Positions 46,032 to 57,165 of a stretch of 64,000 bases of DNA are shown here, piece after piece. Every line of letters begins with the position of its first letter. Within the stretch, counting starts at the first letter, position 1. The DNA is from Typhlomys cinereus (lineage: Eukaryota; Chordata; Mammalia; Rodentia; Platacanthomyidae). Position numbers and translations under genes: made by a program. The stretch spans positions 3,705,087 through 3,769,086 of the forward strand of contig JALPQD010000089.1 in assembly GCA_023101885.1 (NCBI GenBank). The letters run 5' to 3'. Under the pieces are notes generated by a model, which ran no database searches, was not told where the DNA came from, and worked only from the letters and a program-made list of their open reading frames with translations.

Positions 46032-46394
46032 TGTTGTGGTTACTCATTTTTGTTGTTGTGCGACAACACTCATACAGCCAGTTTAAGGGAGAAGTGGTGA
46101 TTCATTTTGTTCATGGTCCCAAAGGGGAGACAGTCCATTAAGGCAGAAAAGGCATGAAGAAGCTGGAGATAGGTTAGGGCACAAGCATCTTCATGGAGGC
46201 TGTGTGAGCAAGAGGCAAACTGCAAGAGCAGGCTGCTAGCAGGAAGGAGGTCAGGGCTACCCAAACTCAAGGTCCGCTCTCTGTCATGCCTTCCTCTGCA
46301 CTTGATCTTAGCCAAAAGGCCGAGAAGCGATGTCATGCCTTCCTCTGATAACGTCCACCTCTTAAAGGAGTCATGTTCTTTCTAAACATTAACA
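46032..46394 (-). repeat. MaLR LTR (ORR1/MT-like), host of the U2 fragment
   Basis: Read on the minus strand from 46394 it begins tgttaatgtttagaaagaac, has cctttaagaggtgg, and ends gagtaaccacaaca at 46032. It aligns with the MaLR LTR at 51350-51693, including the gaggtgg region and the gcatgaag/gctggagat region. It is interrupted by 49 bp consisting of a U2 snRNA fragment and its target-site duplication. Confidence 0.65.
46299..46331 (-). pseudogene. U2 snRNA 5'-end retrocopy (nt 1-33) with 16-bp target-site duplication
   Basis: The reverse complement reads exactly as the first 33 nt of U2 spliceosomal RNA, beginning ATCGCTTCTCGGCC and ending at GATCAAGTG. It is flanked by gtcatgccttcctctg at 46283-46298 and 46332-46347, perfect over 16 bp. 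The surrounding MaLR LTR is continuous once the insert and one copy of the site are removed. No A tail is present. 3'-truncated snRNA pseudogenes of this type are known and are attributed to L1-machinery reverse transcription with internal or self-priming. It is far too short to function. Confidence 0.95.
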
Positions 46395-46608
46395 AATAAG
46401 GATTTAAATGTATGAACCTGTGGAAAACAGCTCACATTTCAACAAGTGACACAGACAGAATCATTTTTTGGACCAAAATATCCAAACACAGTCTGCAGGA
46501 TTGAACACTGTCTTTCATATTTCCTTCGACATTCTCTGACATGCATGTTGAGACTCAGTCATATAAAAAACCCGATTCCTCAAACACAAATGTTCTCATT
46601 GGCTAGAT

Positions 46609-46750
46609 TTCTTTTTTTTATATTTATTTATTTTTTCCCCAATCATACAAGCTTTTTAGGTACCCTGGTCCCTTCCCTCCCTCCACCCCTCCCCAGTCCT
46701 CCTTGTACGCTGCCCCCTTTCCTCCTTCCTTTCACCCCCTTCCCCCACTT
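46609..46750 (-). mobile_element. L1 3'-end stub, 142 bp, 13-bp target-site duplication
   Basis: Antisense T-rich tail, terminal motif (complement of atcatacaagctttttag) and polypurine tract only. The site tcattggctagat is at 46596-46608 and 46751-46763. Confidence 0.92.
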
Positions 46751-46763
46751 TCATTGGCTAGAT

Positions 46764-47149
46764 ATCATTAAACACATTTCTCTATATTCTCACATTGCTG
46801 TTTGAATGTCAGTGGTAGAATATCTTTATTCTGTATGTGCTTGCTACAGAACTGCACAGCATACAAGCACATCCCCTGCTTGCCTGTACCTTGCAGACTC
46901 AGCAAGCATTCTATATATTGTATCGTCTCTTCTGCTTTCTTCCCACCAGCACAGATAAAGAACAAAGCTCTCTTTCTCCTTTACGTTCCACTCAAACCTC
47001 TCATGAGAGCATGTATGCTACAGTGGACATTCCTTACAGAGGATTTTTTGCTTTGCAGATGGTGAAATCTTAAAATTGAAGATGGCACAGCCTTTTTCTC
47101 TTTTTCTTTTAAATTTTACTTTATTTCTTTGCGCATATGCGTGTGTGAG
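46764..47149. other. No recognisable feature
   Basis: Unique-looking sequence. Confidence 0.4.
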
Positions 47150-47155
47150 AAAGAT

Positions 47156-47226
<71 letters not shown>

Positions 47227-47455
47227 ACTGTGTGTCCCTGTGTGGAAGACCAAGGGTGACTTTGAGAATCATCCTGGATTGCTTCTACTTCCTTTTTGCT
47301 TCACTCTGGGATTTCCCAAGGCCCACCAGGCCCATTCAAAGTGCATACTGCCACCGTTTCTGCCTGGTGTTTTTTTACATGGGACCTGGCATCTGAACTT
47401 AGGACCTTCTGCTTGTGAGGCAGTCTTAACCCCTGAGCTATCTCTCCAGCCCTCT
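47150..47455 (-). mobile_element. B2-like SINE with (GA)n tail tract
   Basis: Antisense: a long (GA)n run at 47156-47224 in the place where sister copies have (CA)n, then cactgtgtgtccctgtgtgg, gggatttcccaaggccc, gtttctgcctggtg and ccctgagctatctctccagcc. The (GA)n run gives spurious RE-repeat reading frames. Confidence 0.88.
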
Positions 47456-47693
47456 GCTTACATTTTCAAGACATATTCATATTTTTACTTCTTGTAATGT
47501 TTCTTCCATAACGGTTTAGTTTTTATGTTCTTAGTCACATCCAGGCATACTTTTGAAACTAATGCTTTGTTGAAGTATTTTGCTATATTAAACTTACCCT
47601 GATTCTTGTTCTCTGTCAAAATTACAGGAAGCTTCAGGTTGCTTTTCTTCTTGAAAGGGGAAGGAGCCAGACAAGGATTGTTTTCTTCCTTTC

Positions 47694-48316
47694 TGTTATG
47701 GTTGCATTTTGATGTCAACTTGACAGCTGCAGACTGTTTGGGGGCAGCTGTGGAAGGTTAAAGGTTAGAATGGCCCCTGAACAAGTCTGCAGGTACTTGA
47801 CTGATTTCTGTGGAGAACCCAGCCCATAGCGGGTGGTACTTTCCAGTGGTGGACCATAAAATAGGAGGTGCAAGAAGGAGGGACTTGCTCTTCCCTTATC
47901 CGGTGTCGACTTGCTGTGGAGTCCACTCTGCGTGCACGTTCTTTGCCTTTAGAGCATCGTGGCCTTCTTTGTTGCTGTTGCTGCCGCCTCCGTCCTTGGC
48001 TGATTTGGAGCTTCACCTTTTCCATCACGTGGTTGCTGTTCCCGTTGCCTTTGGAGCCTGGTCTCTAGGCCTTGCTGCTGTTCGCTGTTCTTCACCGACA
48101 TCAGAACCCAGCGTCTTCGACCCTCTAGAGGAGCAAAGGCTTGAGACCCTCTTGAGATCTTTAGGCTTTGTGGAACATTCCAGCCAGAAAAGGGGCTGCT
48201 GTGTGTGGCTACCTTGAAGGACACTATTTTTACTGTGAGTTATTTCTTAATAAACTTGTTTATAAATATATTACATTCTATAGATTCTGTTTCTTCAGAG
48301 AACCCTGACTAATACA
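47694..48316 (-). repeat. ERVL-type solo LTR (MLT2/MT2-like), 623 bp
   Basis: On the minus strand it begins tgtattagtcagggttctct (from 48316), the hallmark start of ERVL LTRs, and ends with aaccataaca at 47694. Flanks ctttc (47689-47693) and ccttc (48317-48321) could be a 5-bp duplication with one mismatch. The middle is GC-rich with gctgttgctgccgcc-like runs. It aligns with the LTR at 52496-53132. No internal region is adjacent, so it is a solo LTR. The 47456-47693 interval before it holds nothing that I recognise. Confidence 0.8.
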
Positions 48317-48679
48317 CCTTCTTAGTTAAAGTTCGGTGGAAGTATATGCTCAGAGCTCTATCTCCTAAGTAATTTCAAATATCCAATTAAGTCAACAATC
48401 ATTTTTAACCATCACTGAAAACAAATGCATTTTCAGTCAGGGTTTGCTTTAAATAATATAAAAATGCTACTGTACTATAATGCTATATGTATACACAGCA
48501 TTTATAAAAGTTTGCAACTTCTTTTTTACTGAAAGTCAATGTCAAAAATCAAAGTGTAGCAGGCTGTTGAAAGATGAATTCATCTTCATTATGAAATATT
48601 AAGGTTTGTTAATGCCGGAGGCAAGCCTGGGTTATTTTTAATATCTTTTTTTATAAAAAAGTAACTTACTTATGAGGGA
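48317..48679. other. No recognisable feature
   Basis: AT-rich sequence. Confidence 0.4.
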
Positions 48680-48870
48680 GGGAAGGAGTCACAAAAAGGA
48701 AGAGGAAGGAAGAGGGAGAGAGACAGGAAGAGAGAGAGAGAGAGAGAATATGCATAGGTAGAGGACACTTTTAGAAATCAGTTCTCTCCTTTCACCATGT
48801 GGGATTTTTGGGATCAAACTCAGTCTGCCAGGTTTGTGAACTTGTGGCTTACCTGCCAAGCTTTCTTTAT
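48680..48870 (-). mobile_element. B3-type SINE with GA-rich tail
   Basis: The GA-rich tract 48690-48748 is followed by gggatcaaactcagtctgcc, aggtttgtgaacttgtgg and cttacctgccaagc. The same arrangement recurs at 56935 and 61585. The head of the SINE is decayed. Confidence 0.65.
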
Positions 48871-49987
48871 GGTCCAGATAAAATTTTTAGGATGGTGTGA
48901 AATATACATTTTTTTTCCTAGTCATGCATCAACCTTTCCTTTACATTCTTTCTGATTTTATCAAAGTTTGTGTTCTGTGGAAAAACTGAGATATCATTTC
49001 ATTATATTACAGAATTCTTGCATGCTTAATGACAGATTCATTTACCAATTTAGCCTATTTGTTTGAAGTGTATATATATACTTCAGTTCAGTATATATAT
49101 TCCTTTTTTATATCAAGATATGTTCACATTTCAATTCTCAATTCTTTTTCATAGCCATTTAATTTTCCATTTTTTTAGTCAAGTCTAGGCACACATTTTA
49201 GAACCAGTATTTTCTGATTAGCTAATACTTTTCAGGCTCCTTGTATATTTCTGTTAGTTTGAATGCAATAGATATCAATGTGTTCACTTTTTTTCTTTTA
49301 TTTCTGTCATTACTATTGTGATTTGCTATCCTTCACCCTGCAAGGTATATTTATTTTAGACCATCATTATAAGAATTCACAAGATAGTTCTCTATTCAGT
49401 TTTGATCAACTCTGTTTGGTATGCATTTTTGAATAATGTTTAGAACACAGAAAATGTAATGATTGCATTACATTGGTATTATCATTTGCTTCATCATCTC
49501 CAAAGGCTGAATAATTAAGTTGCTCATTTGCATTTTTTCATCAGTATAAGTGATTCTGTGATTAGTTTCTTCTTGGATTTGACTTACTCCATATCTTGAA
49601 TTTCTAGAGATATGATTAACAATTGTCAACAAAATTGTTTTTAGGCTCAATTTTTTATTTTTTCACTCAAATAAGAAACTGTAGTATGCTACCAATCATG
49701 CAGTGGTTCAGTCCTCATTGCTCAGCAAATGCATGAAATCACTAAAGATGAACATGAAATACTGTACTTTATATTGCTATGAATTAATTACCAAATTGCT
49801 ATAGTTAGAGCAATACTATTAAATTTTCTGTATTTGGTTGCTAGTTGACTTTCCCCATTTGTAACTTATTTGCAATCCTTCTTATCAGTCATTGTAATCT
49901 TAAGTGTTTTACTTAACGAGGACTTCATAAATAACACTATTTCTTTCATAGCAGTTTTTGTTTTGTCTTTTCTTCCTTTTCCTTGTT
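48871..49987. other. No recognisable feature
   Basis: About 1.1 kb of AT-rich sequence with short TA runs near 49072; nothing that I can name. Confidence 0.4.
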
Positions 49988-50072
49988 CATTTGGTGTTGA
50001 AAATTGAACACAAGGCCCCTATATGTTAGGCAAGGGTTCTACTTGCTGAATTGGATCCATAGCTCATAAGTT
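49988..50072 (-). mobile_element. ID element, old
   Basis: Antisense ID: gaaaattgaacacaaggcccc, then gttaggcaagggttctact and gctgaattggatcc. Diverged. Confidence 0.65.
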
Positions 50073-50456
50073 TATGATTTTTATTGTAGAAACTCATCCT
50101 GTCCACTTTTCCTTCTTATTTAAGATGCATGCCTTAGCAATCCCTAACATGTCATTCATATTTCACACCACAATTTCATAGAAAATATGTAAAATTAAAC
50201 TAAAAATTTATAATTCATAATGTTAGCAAGCACAACTAAAAACCTTAACACAATGTCAAGATGCAACACACATTTCAAGGGAATTTTATATAAATATATT
50301 ATTAGCAATAGCTGTGGTTCATAAACTGTATGGCTGTGTGTTTTATTGCTATGCTTGGTAGCAGTTAAGGAAACAGAGCTAGATTATCTGTCTGCAAAGT
50401 CCACAAGCTTCCACAGAATCTGTATGTTTTAGTGCCCAGAAAGTTCTACTATGCTA

Positions 50457-50460
50457 TAAT

Positions 50461-50499
<39 letters not shown>

Positions 50500-50590
50500 T
50501 TCCTCTTATACAAAGTTGATAAGTACCCCATTCCCCTCCCTCCCTTCTTTTGGATCCCCTTGCTCCCTCCCCCCTTTTCTCTTCATTTTT
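50457..50590 (-). mobile_element. L1 3'-end stub with (TTTA)n tail
   Basis: A (TTTA)n array of about 43 bp precedes the complement of the L1 terminal motif (ctcttatacaaagttgataag) and a short polypurine tract complement ending near 50585. The array probably derives from the A-rich tail. A target-site duplication was not found. Confidence 0.82.
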
Positions 50591-51349
50591 AACAGTAATC
50601 TTAATTCAGTAGTGATCAAAGTACACTGAGAGACTATGATGGGCTATAGGATGTTTTAGGTGTTGGTGACAGAAACAGGCAAATCTACTTTGGAGTTTGC
50701 AATCAGATTTGCATTATGTAATGGAGAAAGGTGTGGTAATGCTTTTTAAACCCTTCTTCCATTATAATATCTTTCTTTCTGTTCCTTCCCCTTCTTCCTT
50801 CTTTCTTTTTCATATGGAAATTTATGGAAAGTATTGCCAGAGAGAGAAAACAGTTTTAAATAGGTATATCTGAAAAAATACTTCAGTGTAATAGGGGATC
50901 TTGATGCTGAGAGAATAAACCCATGAATGATAGATTAAACAACTTCAAAAGGTAAGTTTTTGAACAGCCAAAGATCTATGGATTTTTGGAATTCATTGTT
51001 CCTTCCTTTCATGCCTAGGAAATTGCCTTGTGGCTTTCACTCTTCTTGGCACAAAAAGATCACATTTGATCTATGTTCTAGTCAATACTCCATATTCCAT
51101 TAAAATGAATAAATATGAGTGAAACCTCTAATTTTCTTGAAATCTCCAATTAGCTAATAATAAACATTTCAGTAATATGTCAGTTCATGCATCTGTCGTG
51201 TTCTCTACATGATATATACATGTGTCTTAGAATCCCTTAAATTACTTTGGGTAGCGTTTTGAATAGCAATGCTGGGGGGACATGTAAGGAATTTACTAGC
51301 AAGTGAAAGAAACAGTTTGGAGTCAAACAGAGGTATTTTAATCGTTACT
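50591..51349. other. No recognisable feature
   Basis: AT-rich sequence. Confidence 0.4.
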
Positions 51350-51693
51350 TGTGTGTTGCTGTGAGAGAACATTCAAAGTCAAGCAAATGAAGGGAGAAAG
51401 GGAGATTTATTCAGCTTATAGTTCCAGAGGGGAGATATAGTCTTTCATGGCAGTGGTGGCATGGCTGATGGCAGGAGCTGGAGATGGGAGGGCTATGTCA
51501 CACCCATTCGAGAGGCTGAGAGCTGCAAGACTGCCGCTCCAAAAAGCAGACTCCTCCTGGAGGTAGAGTGGGACTAATATACCTCAAGGCCCACCCCTCA
51601 TGACTGCCTTCCTCCAGCAAGGCTCCACCTCTCAAAGGTGCCATTACCTTTCCAAACACATGAGACTGCGGGGGACACATTTCAAGCCATAAC
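51350..51693 (-). repeat. MaLR LTR (ORR1/MT-like)
   Basis: Minus strand from 51693: tgttatggcttgaaatgtg, then cctttgagaggtggagccttgctggaggaag, a ctggaactataagctgaataaa segment with poly(A) signal, and ctcacagcaacacac near the end. This is the ORR1/MT order. Better preserved than 46032-46394. Confidence 0.75.
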
Positions 51694-52379
51694 AGGTATG
51701 AATGAACTTGTCCTTACTGGCTTAGACCAATCACACAGTTTCCTATGTTCTTACCATTCCATCTCCCTTTAACAAGGTGATTGTCTAACAGATGTTTGGA
51801 GCTAGAACTTACAGAAGGAAGATAAATCTATTGGAAGAGTTCTGAGATGCCTCATAGTAGTCAAAAAAAACTCTGACATCACTGGTGCACTTCTGGATCT
51901 TTTTGTCTCTGCTTCTTGTGTTCTTGGCCTGCTTCTGTGCTTGCTTTTTTAGAGGAAGACACATTTCTTCTTAATTGCATACCAAGCAGAAGACAGTTTA
52001 GTGCCGAGTCTATAGAAACTCACACCTCTCCAACAGCTATAATCTCAGTTCCCACTCTCAAGAGGGACAAGTACAATACACTGTTGGCTGGTTATGGATT
52101 GACTGGCTTTGAGCCAAGTGCCACACTTGTCTAAACAATGGGAAGAAGGTTCTTATGACTCAGATTACCCATTTATATTAAGCGGTAGCTGGGGAAAGAT
52201 TCTCTGATGGAGATTGAAAGGGCAGGAAATCAACTCTTTTCACTTAATCATTTAAATATGAATTTGATGGAGTGAAAAATGTTCTGCTATAAGAATGTGA
52301 CAAAAAATGATAAGACCCAAGAGCTCACTGCAATTCAAATACTAGAAGTATTTACAGACGTTTAACTAAAATGAACAAA
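51694..52379. other. No recognisable feature
   Basis: Unique-looking sequence. Confidence 0.4.
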
Positions 52380-52492
52380 AAGCTGGTCGTGTGGCATTGT
52401 TGGGAATCCTAGCAGTTGGCAATGAAATAAGGAAATAGAGTTGGGGGCCAGCCTTGCCTATATAAACAGTTCCAGACCCATCTGGGTAAACT
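52380..52492 (+). mobile_element. B1 SINE, old
   Basis: Sense B1 order: agctggtcgtgtggcattgttgg, aatcctagcagttgg, gggggccagccttgcc, then cagacccatctgg. Heavily decayed. It lies directly before the ERVL LTR. Confidence 0.65.
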
Positions 52493-52495
52493 GAA

Positions 52496-53132
52496 TGTAT
52501 TAGTCAGGGTTCTCTGCGAGAACACAATTGTCAGAATACAATATATAATATAACTTTATTAAATTGACTCAAAATAAAGGTAGAATCCTTCAAAGTAGCT
52601 CCCCGTAGCTATTTCGTTCCTGACTGGAATGTCTCACAAAGCCAAAAGATCCTGAAAAGGTCTCGAGCCTCTATCTCACTGAGGGTTGAAGACACTGGGC
52701 TCCAATGTTTTTGAACAGCTGGGCTCTGACGTCACTGATGAACAGTGAACAGCAGCAAGATCTAGAGACCAGATGCCAAAGGCAGCAGAAACAGCAGCAA
52801 GGTGGAAAGAAGGGAGCTCTAAGTCAGCAAAGGATGGAGGCAGCAGCAGCGACAGCAACAGAGAAGGCAATGATGCTCCAAGAAGTCAATGTTTGAAAAG
52901 TGAACTCAATAGCAAGTCATTGCAGGGTATAGATGAGCAAGTCTCTCCTTCTTGTACTTCCTTTTGTCTGATTCACCACTGGAAAGTACCACCCACTATG
53001 GGCTGTGTTCTCCACAGCAATCAGTCAAGTACATGCAGATTCATTCAGAGGCCTGCTCTAACGATTGATTTTCACAGCTGTGTCCCAAACAGCCTTCAAC
53101 TGTCAAGCTGACACTTGAATCTAACCATAACA
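52496..53132 (+). repeat. ERVL-type solo LTR (MLT2/MT2-like), 637 bp
   Basis: Starts tgtattagtcagggttctct and ends ctaaccataaca. It is the sense-strand relative of 47694-48316: shared blocks include ctttccagtggtgg (complement of the accactggaaag here), the accacccactatgggctg region, and the cagcag-rich middle. No flanking 5-bp duplication is obvious. The following 53133-53564 contains a CT-rich stretch (53140-53205) and nothing else I can name. Confidence 0.82.
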
Positions 53133-53564
53133 TTAAGTCTCTGTATTTTTTCTCTCTCTCCCCTTTCTCTCTTTCTATCATTCTTCTTTTCTCTCTCCTC
53201 TCTCCTGACATGCACACATACACAAATAGTACATAAAATTATGGGGTGTAGAGGATAGAGAGCAATACAGTCAATGAGGTTACAAATTAGTCTCTTGTTA
53301 TGTATTGAGCGTCAGGACAGGCCTACCTATTGAGCTTGTATTATTAGGAAAAAATAAAATGTGGGAGAAAAAAATATAGATCGAGTGTCAGGTTCTTTTC
53401 TGCCCCCTTATGTATAATGGTTATTTACAAAGAAGACATATTTCAGTCCTTAGGAGGTTCATGAGCACAATATAAAGACAAGCATTAAACATTAAGCAGT
53501 ATCAGGAACTGCATGATTATAATTTACAGTAAAAAACCCACCATGACAACAATAATTCTACCAG

Positions 53565-53640
53565 ACTGGCAGTGTAGTTCAGTGATAGACTATTTGCCTA
53601 GTTTGTAGCAGGCCCTTGAATTTGATTTTCAGTCTTCCAA
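53565..53640 (+). mobile_element. ID element, old
   Basis: Sense ID: ggcagtgtagttcagtgatag (A-box region), tttgcctagtttgtagc and aggcccttgaatttgat (B-box region). Confidence 0.75.
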
Positions 53641-53935
53641 AATAATTTTTGTTTCCTACCTTGTAACAGATAGCCTACTATCTATGAGAATTATCCAATA
53701 TTCAGATAATGAAATATGATCAGTCACACAAAATCAAGAGATCTTCTAGGCAGCAGAAAAAGACCTGGACACAAGTATAATGGCAAGAAAAACTTGATGA
53801 ATTCAAGGAGCCCAAGTGATGATTAAGGATGCTGAAATAAATATCTGTTGCCTAGAAGACAAACCTCTGGGCATGTTTTTGAAGGATGATATACATTAGG
53901 TTAATCTCTCTGCATGCTTTGAGGAGTCATCTAGA

Positions 53936-54235
53936 TGTGTGTCTAGATTAGTGATGTGTCAAACTTCAATTTGACAGGTGGTACTGTTTAATGGGCTGGG
54001 GTCCTGGGCTGAATAAAAAGAAGAAAATGAGTCGAGCACCAGCATCTATTGTTCTCTGCTTCTTGACTGTGATGCAATGTGACCAGCTGCCTCCAGCTTC
54101 TGTCAGCGTGGTTTCTCTGTCATGATGGACTGTACTCTGGAACTGGGAGCCAAAATAAAGCCTTCCTCCCTTAAGTTGATTTTGTCAGGGTATTTTTATC
54201 ACAGCAACAAGAAAAGCATCTAATGTAGATGGAAG
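53936..54235 (+). repeat. MaLR-type LTR
   Basis: Contains ggctggggtcctgggctg, gaataaaaagaagaaa, tgcaatgtgaccagctgcctcc, catgatggactgtactc and gccaaaataaagccttcctc. The ending tcacagcaacaagaaaagc is the MaLR-type 3' end. Poly(A) signal aataaa at about 54154. Confidence 0.65.
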
Positions 54236-54419
54236 CTAAATTGGATATAAGGAAGAAAGATATAGAACATTTATTAATCATTCAAGGGTACCCTTTATGT
54301 TTCAGATCTTGATCTATGCCTGGATGTAGTTGTGAGTAAAGACAACTTACCCGTACACTAGCATGTGGCACATAACATCTTCAAGTTTGCTTAAAGATTC
54401 TAAGGAAATGTACACTTTA

Positions 54420-54660
54420 GTTCTGCCAATCCTCTTCTTGTAAGTCCACCTCTTCAATCCATAATCATGAAATTCAACCTCATTTAAAGCTTTGTATCAT
54501 CTTAACTTTCCCCATGCTAGTCCCACATGTACCTTGGCTGACTTGAGTTCCTTTAACTGTGATTTCCTGTCATGCCTTCACATGTACTTTTGCATTAGCC
54601 TGTCCAACTTTCTTTTCCAATGCATGTATAGTCTCTGTTTTCAAATTCCCAGTATACATA
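54420..54660 (+). repeat. L2 fragment, low confidence
   Basis: Blocks ccatgctagtcccacatgtacc and cttcacatgtacttttgcattagcc follow the order of the L2 3' region. Decay is heavy. Confidence 0.45.
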
Positions 54661-54825
54661 AAGAGGTTTAATTAATAAATGAGCATATAAGAAAGCCAGT
54701 ATTTATTGGAGTAAACTTTCCATTAGGCTAATTGGTGTAAATATATATACTATGTACTAAGTCTTCTGCTTGGTATATGGTTAGCAAGGAATGTATATTT
54801 ATCTACAGAAGCAAATTCTTCCATC

Positions 54826-54898
54826 TATCTATCTATCTATCGATCTATCGATCTATCGATCTATCTATCTATCGATCTATCGATCTATCGATCTATCG

Positions 54899-54941
<43 letters not shown>

Positions 54942-54955
54942 CATCCATCTATCTT
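54826..54955 (+). repeat. Compound tetranucleotide microsatellite (ATCT/ATCG)n
   Basis: About 125 bp of ATCT units with interspersed ATCG units. The left half alternates ATCT and ATCG in two blocks (three, then four, ATCG units); the right half is pure ATCT, then two ATCC-type units. The array creates the Ser-Ile-Tyr-Leu reading frames seen here. Confidence 0.97.
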
Positions 54956-55289
54956 AGTATTCACTGCTTTGAGTATTAAGCATTATCAACTATAGTTTAC
55001 ATACAGAAGAATAATTATTCAGAGTAAGTAAACAACTTGCACTAAATCATTTGCAGGTTTTCAAAGGAATGGAGATTCAAATGCAGAAATGTCTGTGCTT
55101 TCTCTGCTGCCCTAGCATGTCTGCCATCAGTCAGCAACTCCAATGGTCGTAATATATTTCTGTGTGTTGAGTTCATACCATAAATTTTCTAACACACACC
55201 TTTACATAATAGCACACACTCGTATGCACAGCAGTATGAACTCTATCTTTCCGAAGTCCTTTCATGGCAAATAGGAGGTGCATTAGGTA

Positions 55290-55500
55290 ATGTTTGGAAC
55301 ATACCAGGCCCTTTTCTAAGTGTTGTAGAAATTTTAGCTTTTCAAGTCGCATGAACCTGTGCAGAATGTAGTATTTTATTGCCTCATAGTTGACTTGAGA
55401 GCTTATGTTACTTATTCATGGTCACATAGCTAATGTTATTGTAGGACTAAGGTTTGAACTCAGGCAGTTAGGATTCAGAGGTCATTGTCTTAACTATCAT
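55290..55500 (-). repeat. MIR SINE, nearly complete
   Basis: Antisense MIR: gaacataccaggcccttttctaag, attttattgcctcatag, ttacttattcatggtcacatagctaatg, gtttgaactcaggcag and gtcttaactatc. This is the best MIR in the window. Confidence 0.78.
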
Positions 55501-56934
55501 CTTTCAAAAAATGCTCACGGAGGTCTTTTTTTTTTTAAATCATGCCTTGGTATATCCGGTTCTGTTATTGAGATGAGTAGGGAACTGTGTGCTGCAGTGT
55601 GAGTTATTTGATTGGTTATCGCCACTGAGGGCATCTCTGTGTATATCATATGACTGGTATTTCATGTCAATGCAAAACAATCTGTCACACGATGGTATTG
55701 TGTCTGAGGCAGGAAATCAAAAATTGATTGTGTGGCTTTGCTGAATATCAATCATTCTTTTATTTACAGCAAATTGTTGACTTAGGATTATTCAATACAT
55801 ATTCATAAAATACTGGTAAGGTAAATTAACAATAATAAATTACAAGCTAGAAAACATTTGCATTTCACTTAGCAGAGAAGGTGAAGAGTGACTAAAGATT
55901 AGGTTCTTCGCAGTATATTATTTTGTCATTCCCATGCAATTTCAATGTCATGATGAATAAATATGACTTCAGTAGAATTGAGGCTATATCAATACGCAAG
56001 GGCATCAAATCTATTAAGTATTTTTTTTATTACCGAGCACATGTGTGCATCTACCAACCTCAATGGAATTTAGACGCCATAGTAACGGAACCTTAAGTAG
56101 TTCTACTTTACAGCCAGATGGATTTTAAATGAAACCTTAATAATAGTAAAAAGCTACTATGAATTGACACTTGCTATGTATGTGCCACTCTACTAAATGA
56201 CAGAATGGTATAAATGTTGAAAGCCCCTGCTTAGCATTAGCGAAACCAGGAATGATGCTCTTCTCTACTGCATCCTAACTTATTCTGATGCCCTTTTTCA
56301 TGTGCAAAATGGGTATAATCGATGTAGGAAAGATGAAATAAGAAAATCTTCTTTTCCACGGCAGATTGTTTAGATGGCTTCAGTGTCTTTATTTTGTAAC
56401 ATGAAGATATTTATATCTGCTCTTCAGGTGATTTGGAGAATTTAGTGAGAAAGTATAAACAACAGGTATGGTGATTACTACTTCTAAATAAAAGATGTTA
56501 AACACCTTCTCTCCCACCCGTTACTGACCCATGTTAAAGTTCTGTCGTTATCAGTGAAAGTATATCATGAAATATTTCAGTGGCTTATATAGGGAAGCAA
56601 TATATTTCAATGGGTAAGACTTATTATGACAATTTAAGGAGATTAAAAGGAGTACATGGGCCAGTTTTGCAGTTAAGGCCGAATAGTGGTAATTATTCCC
56701 ACGCAATTCAAGGTCCTTTCCCAGCTGGTGTGTAATCACTTTTATCTGAAAGCTGCTGTTTAGAAAAGCCTAGCCAAATTATACTTCTTTATTACTTCAG
56801 ATTCATTTCTCTTCCTTCACTGCACTGCAGTGAATTGGGCATCTCCTCCATGGAGTTTATTGTGGAGCTTGCTGGGGATTTCCTGTGCACCGAAGCAATG
56901 ATCACTTTTTTATATTCTATATTCTGTTTTTTTC
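55501..56934. other. No recognisable feature
   Basis: AT-rich sequence; a MIR-like remnant near 56380-56450 is possible but weak. Confidence 0.35.
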
Positions 56935-57165
56935 ATTTGAGAGAGTGAGAGCAAGAGAGAGCAAAAGAGAGAGAGAGGACGAGAAAGAGAGAGAGAGAGA
57001 GACACTTTTATACATTTATGCCATGGGCCTGGATAGAGGGTAGAGGAGGTCAACCTTCAGAAATCAGTTTTTGTTTTCTACTCATATGAGTTTATGGGAA
57101 TCAAACTCAGGTCTGCCAGGTTTGTGAGCAGCATCTTAACCACTGAGCTATCTTATCAGCCCAAT
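56935..57165 (-). mobile_element. B3-type SINE with GA-rich tail
   Basis: GA-rich tract 56940-57002, then gaatcaaactcaggtctgcc, aggtttgtgagcagcatc, ttaaccactgagctatc and ttatcagccc. The head is well preserved on the minus strand. Confidence 0.82.

Noticed and set aside
46299..46331. Functional U2 snRNA gene
   Set aside because: Only 33 of about 188 nt are present, flanked by target-site duplications and without snRNA promoter elements.
47076..47497. 106-122 codon frames with Arg-Glu repeats
   Set aside because: Translation of a (GA)n tract within a SINE.
47694..48224. GC-rich 135-codon frame at 47810-48217 as a host exon
   Set aside because: It lies within an ERVL-type LTR that has a second copy at 52496-53132; frames differ between the copies.
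54826..54955. Regular repeats resembling a CRISPR-like array
   Set aside because: Pure tetranucleotide microsatellite without spacers; the genome is mammalian.
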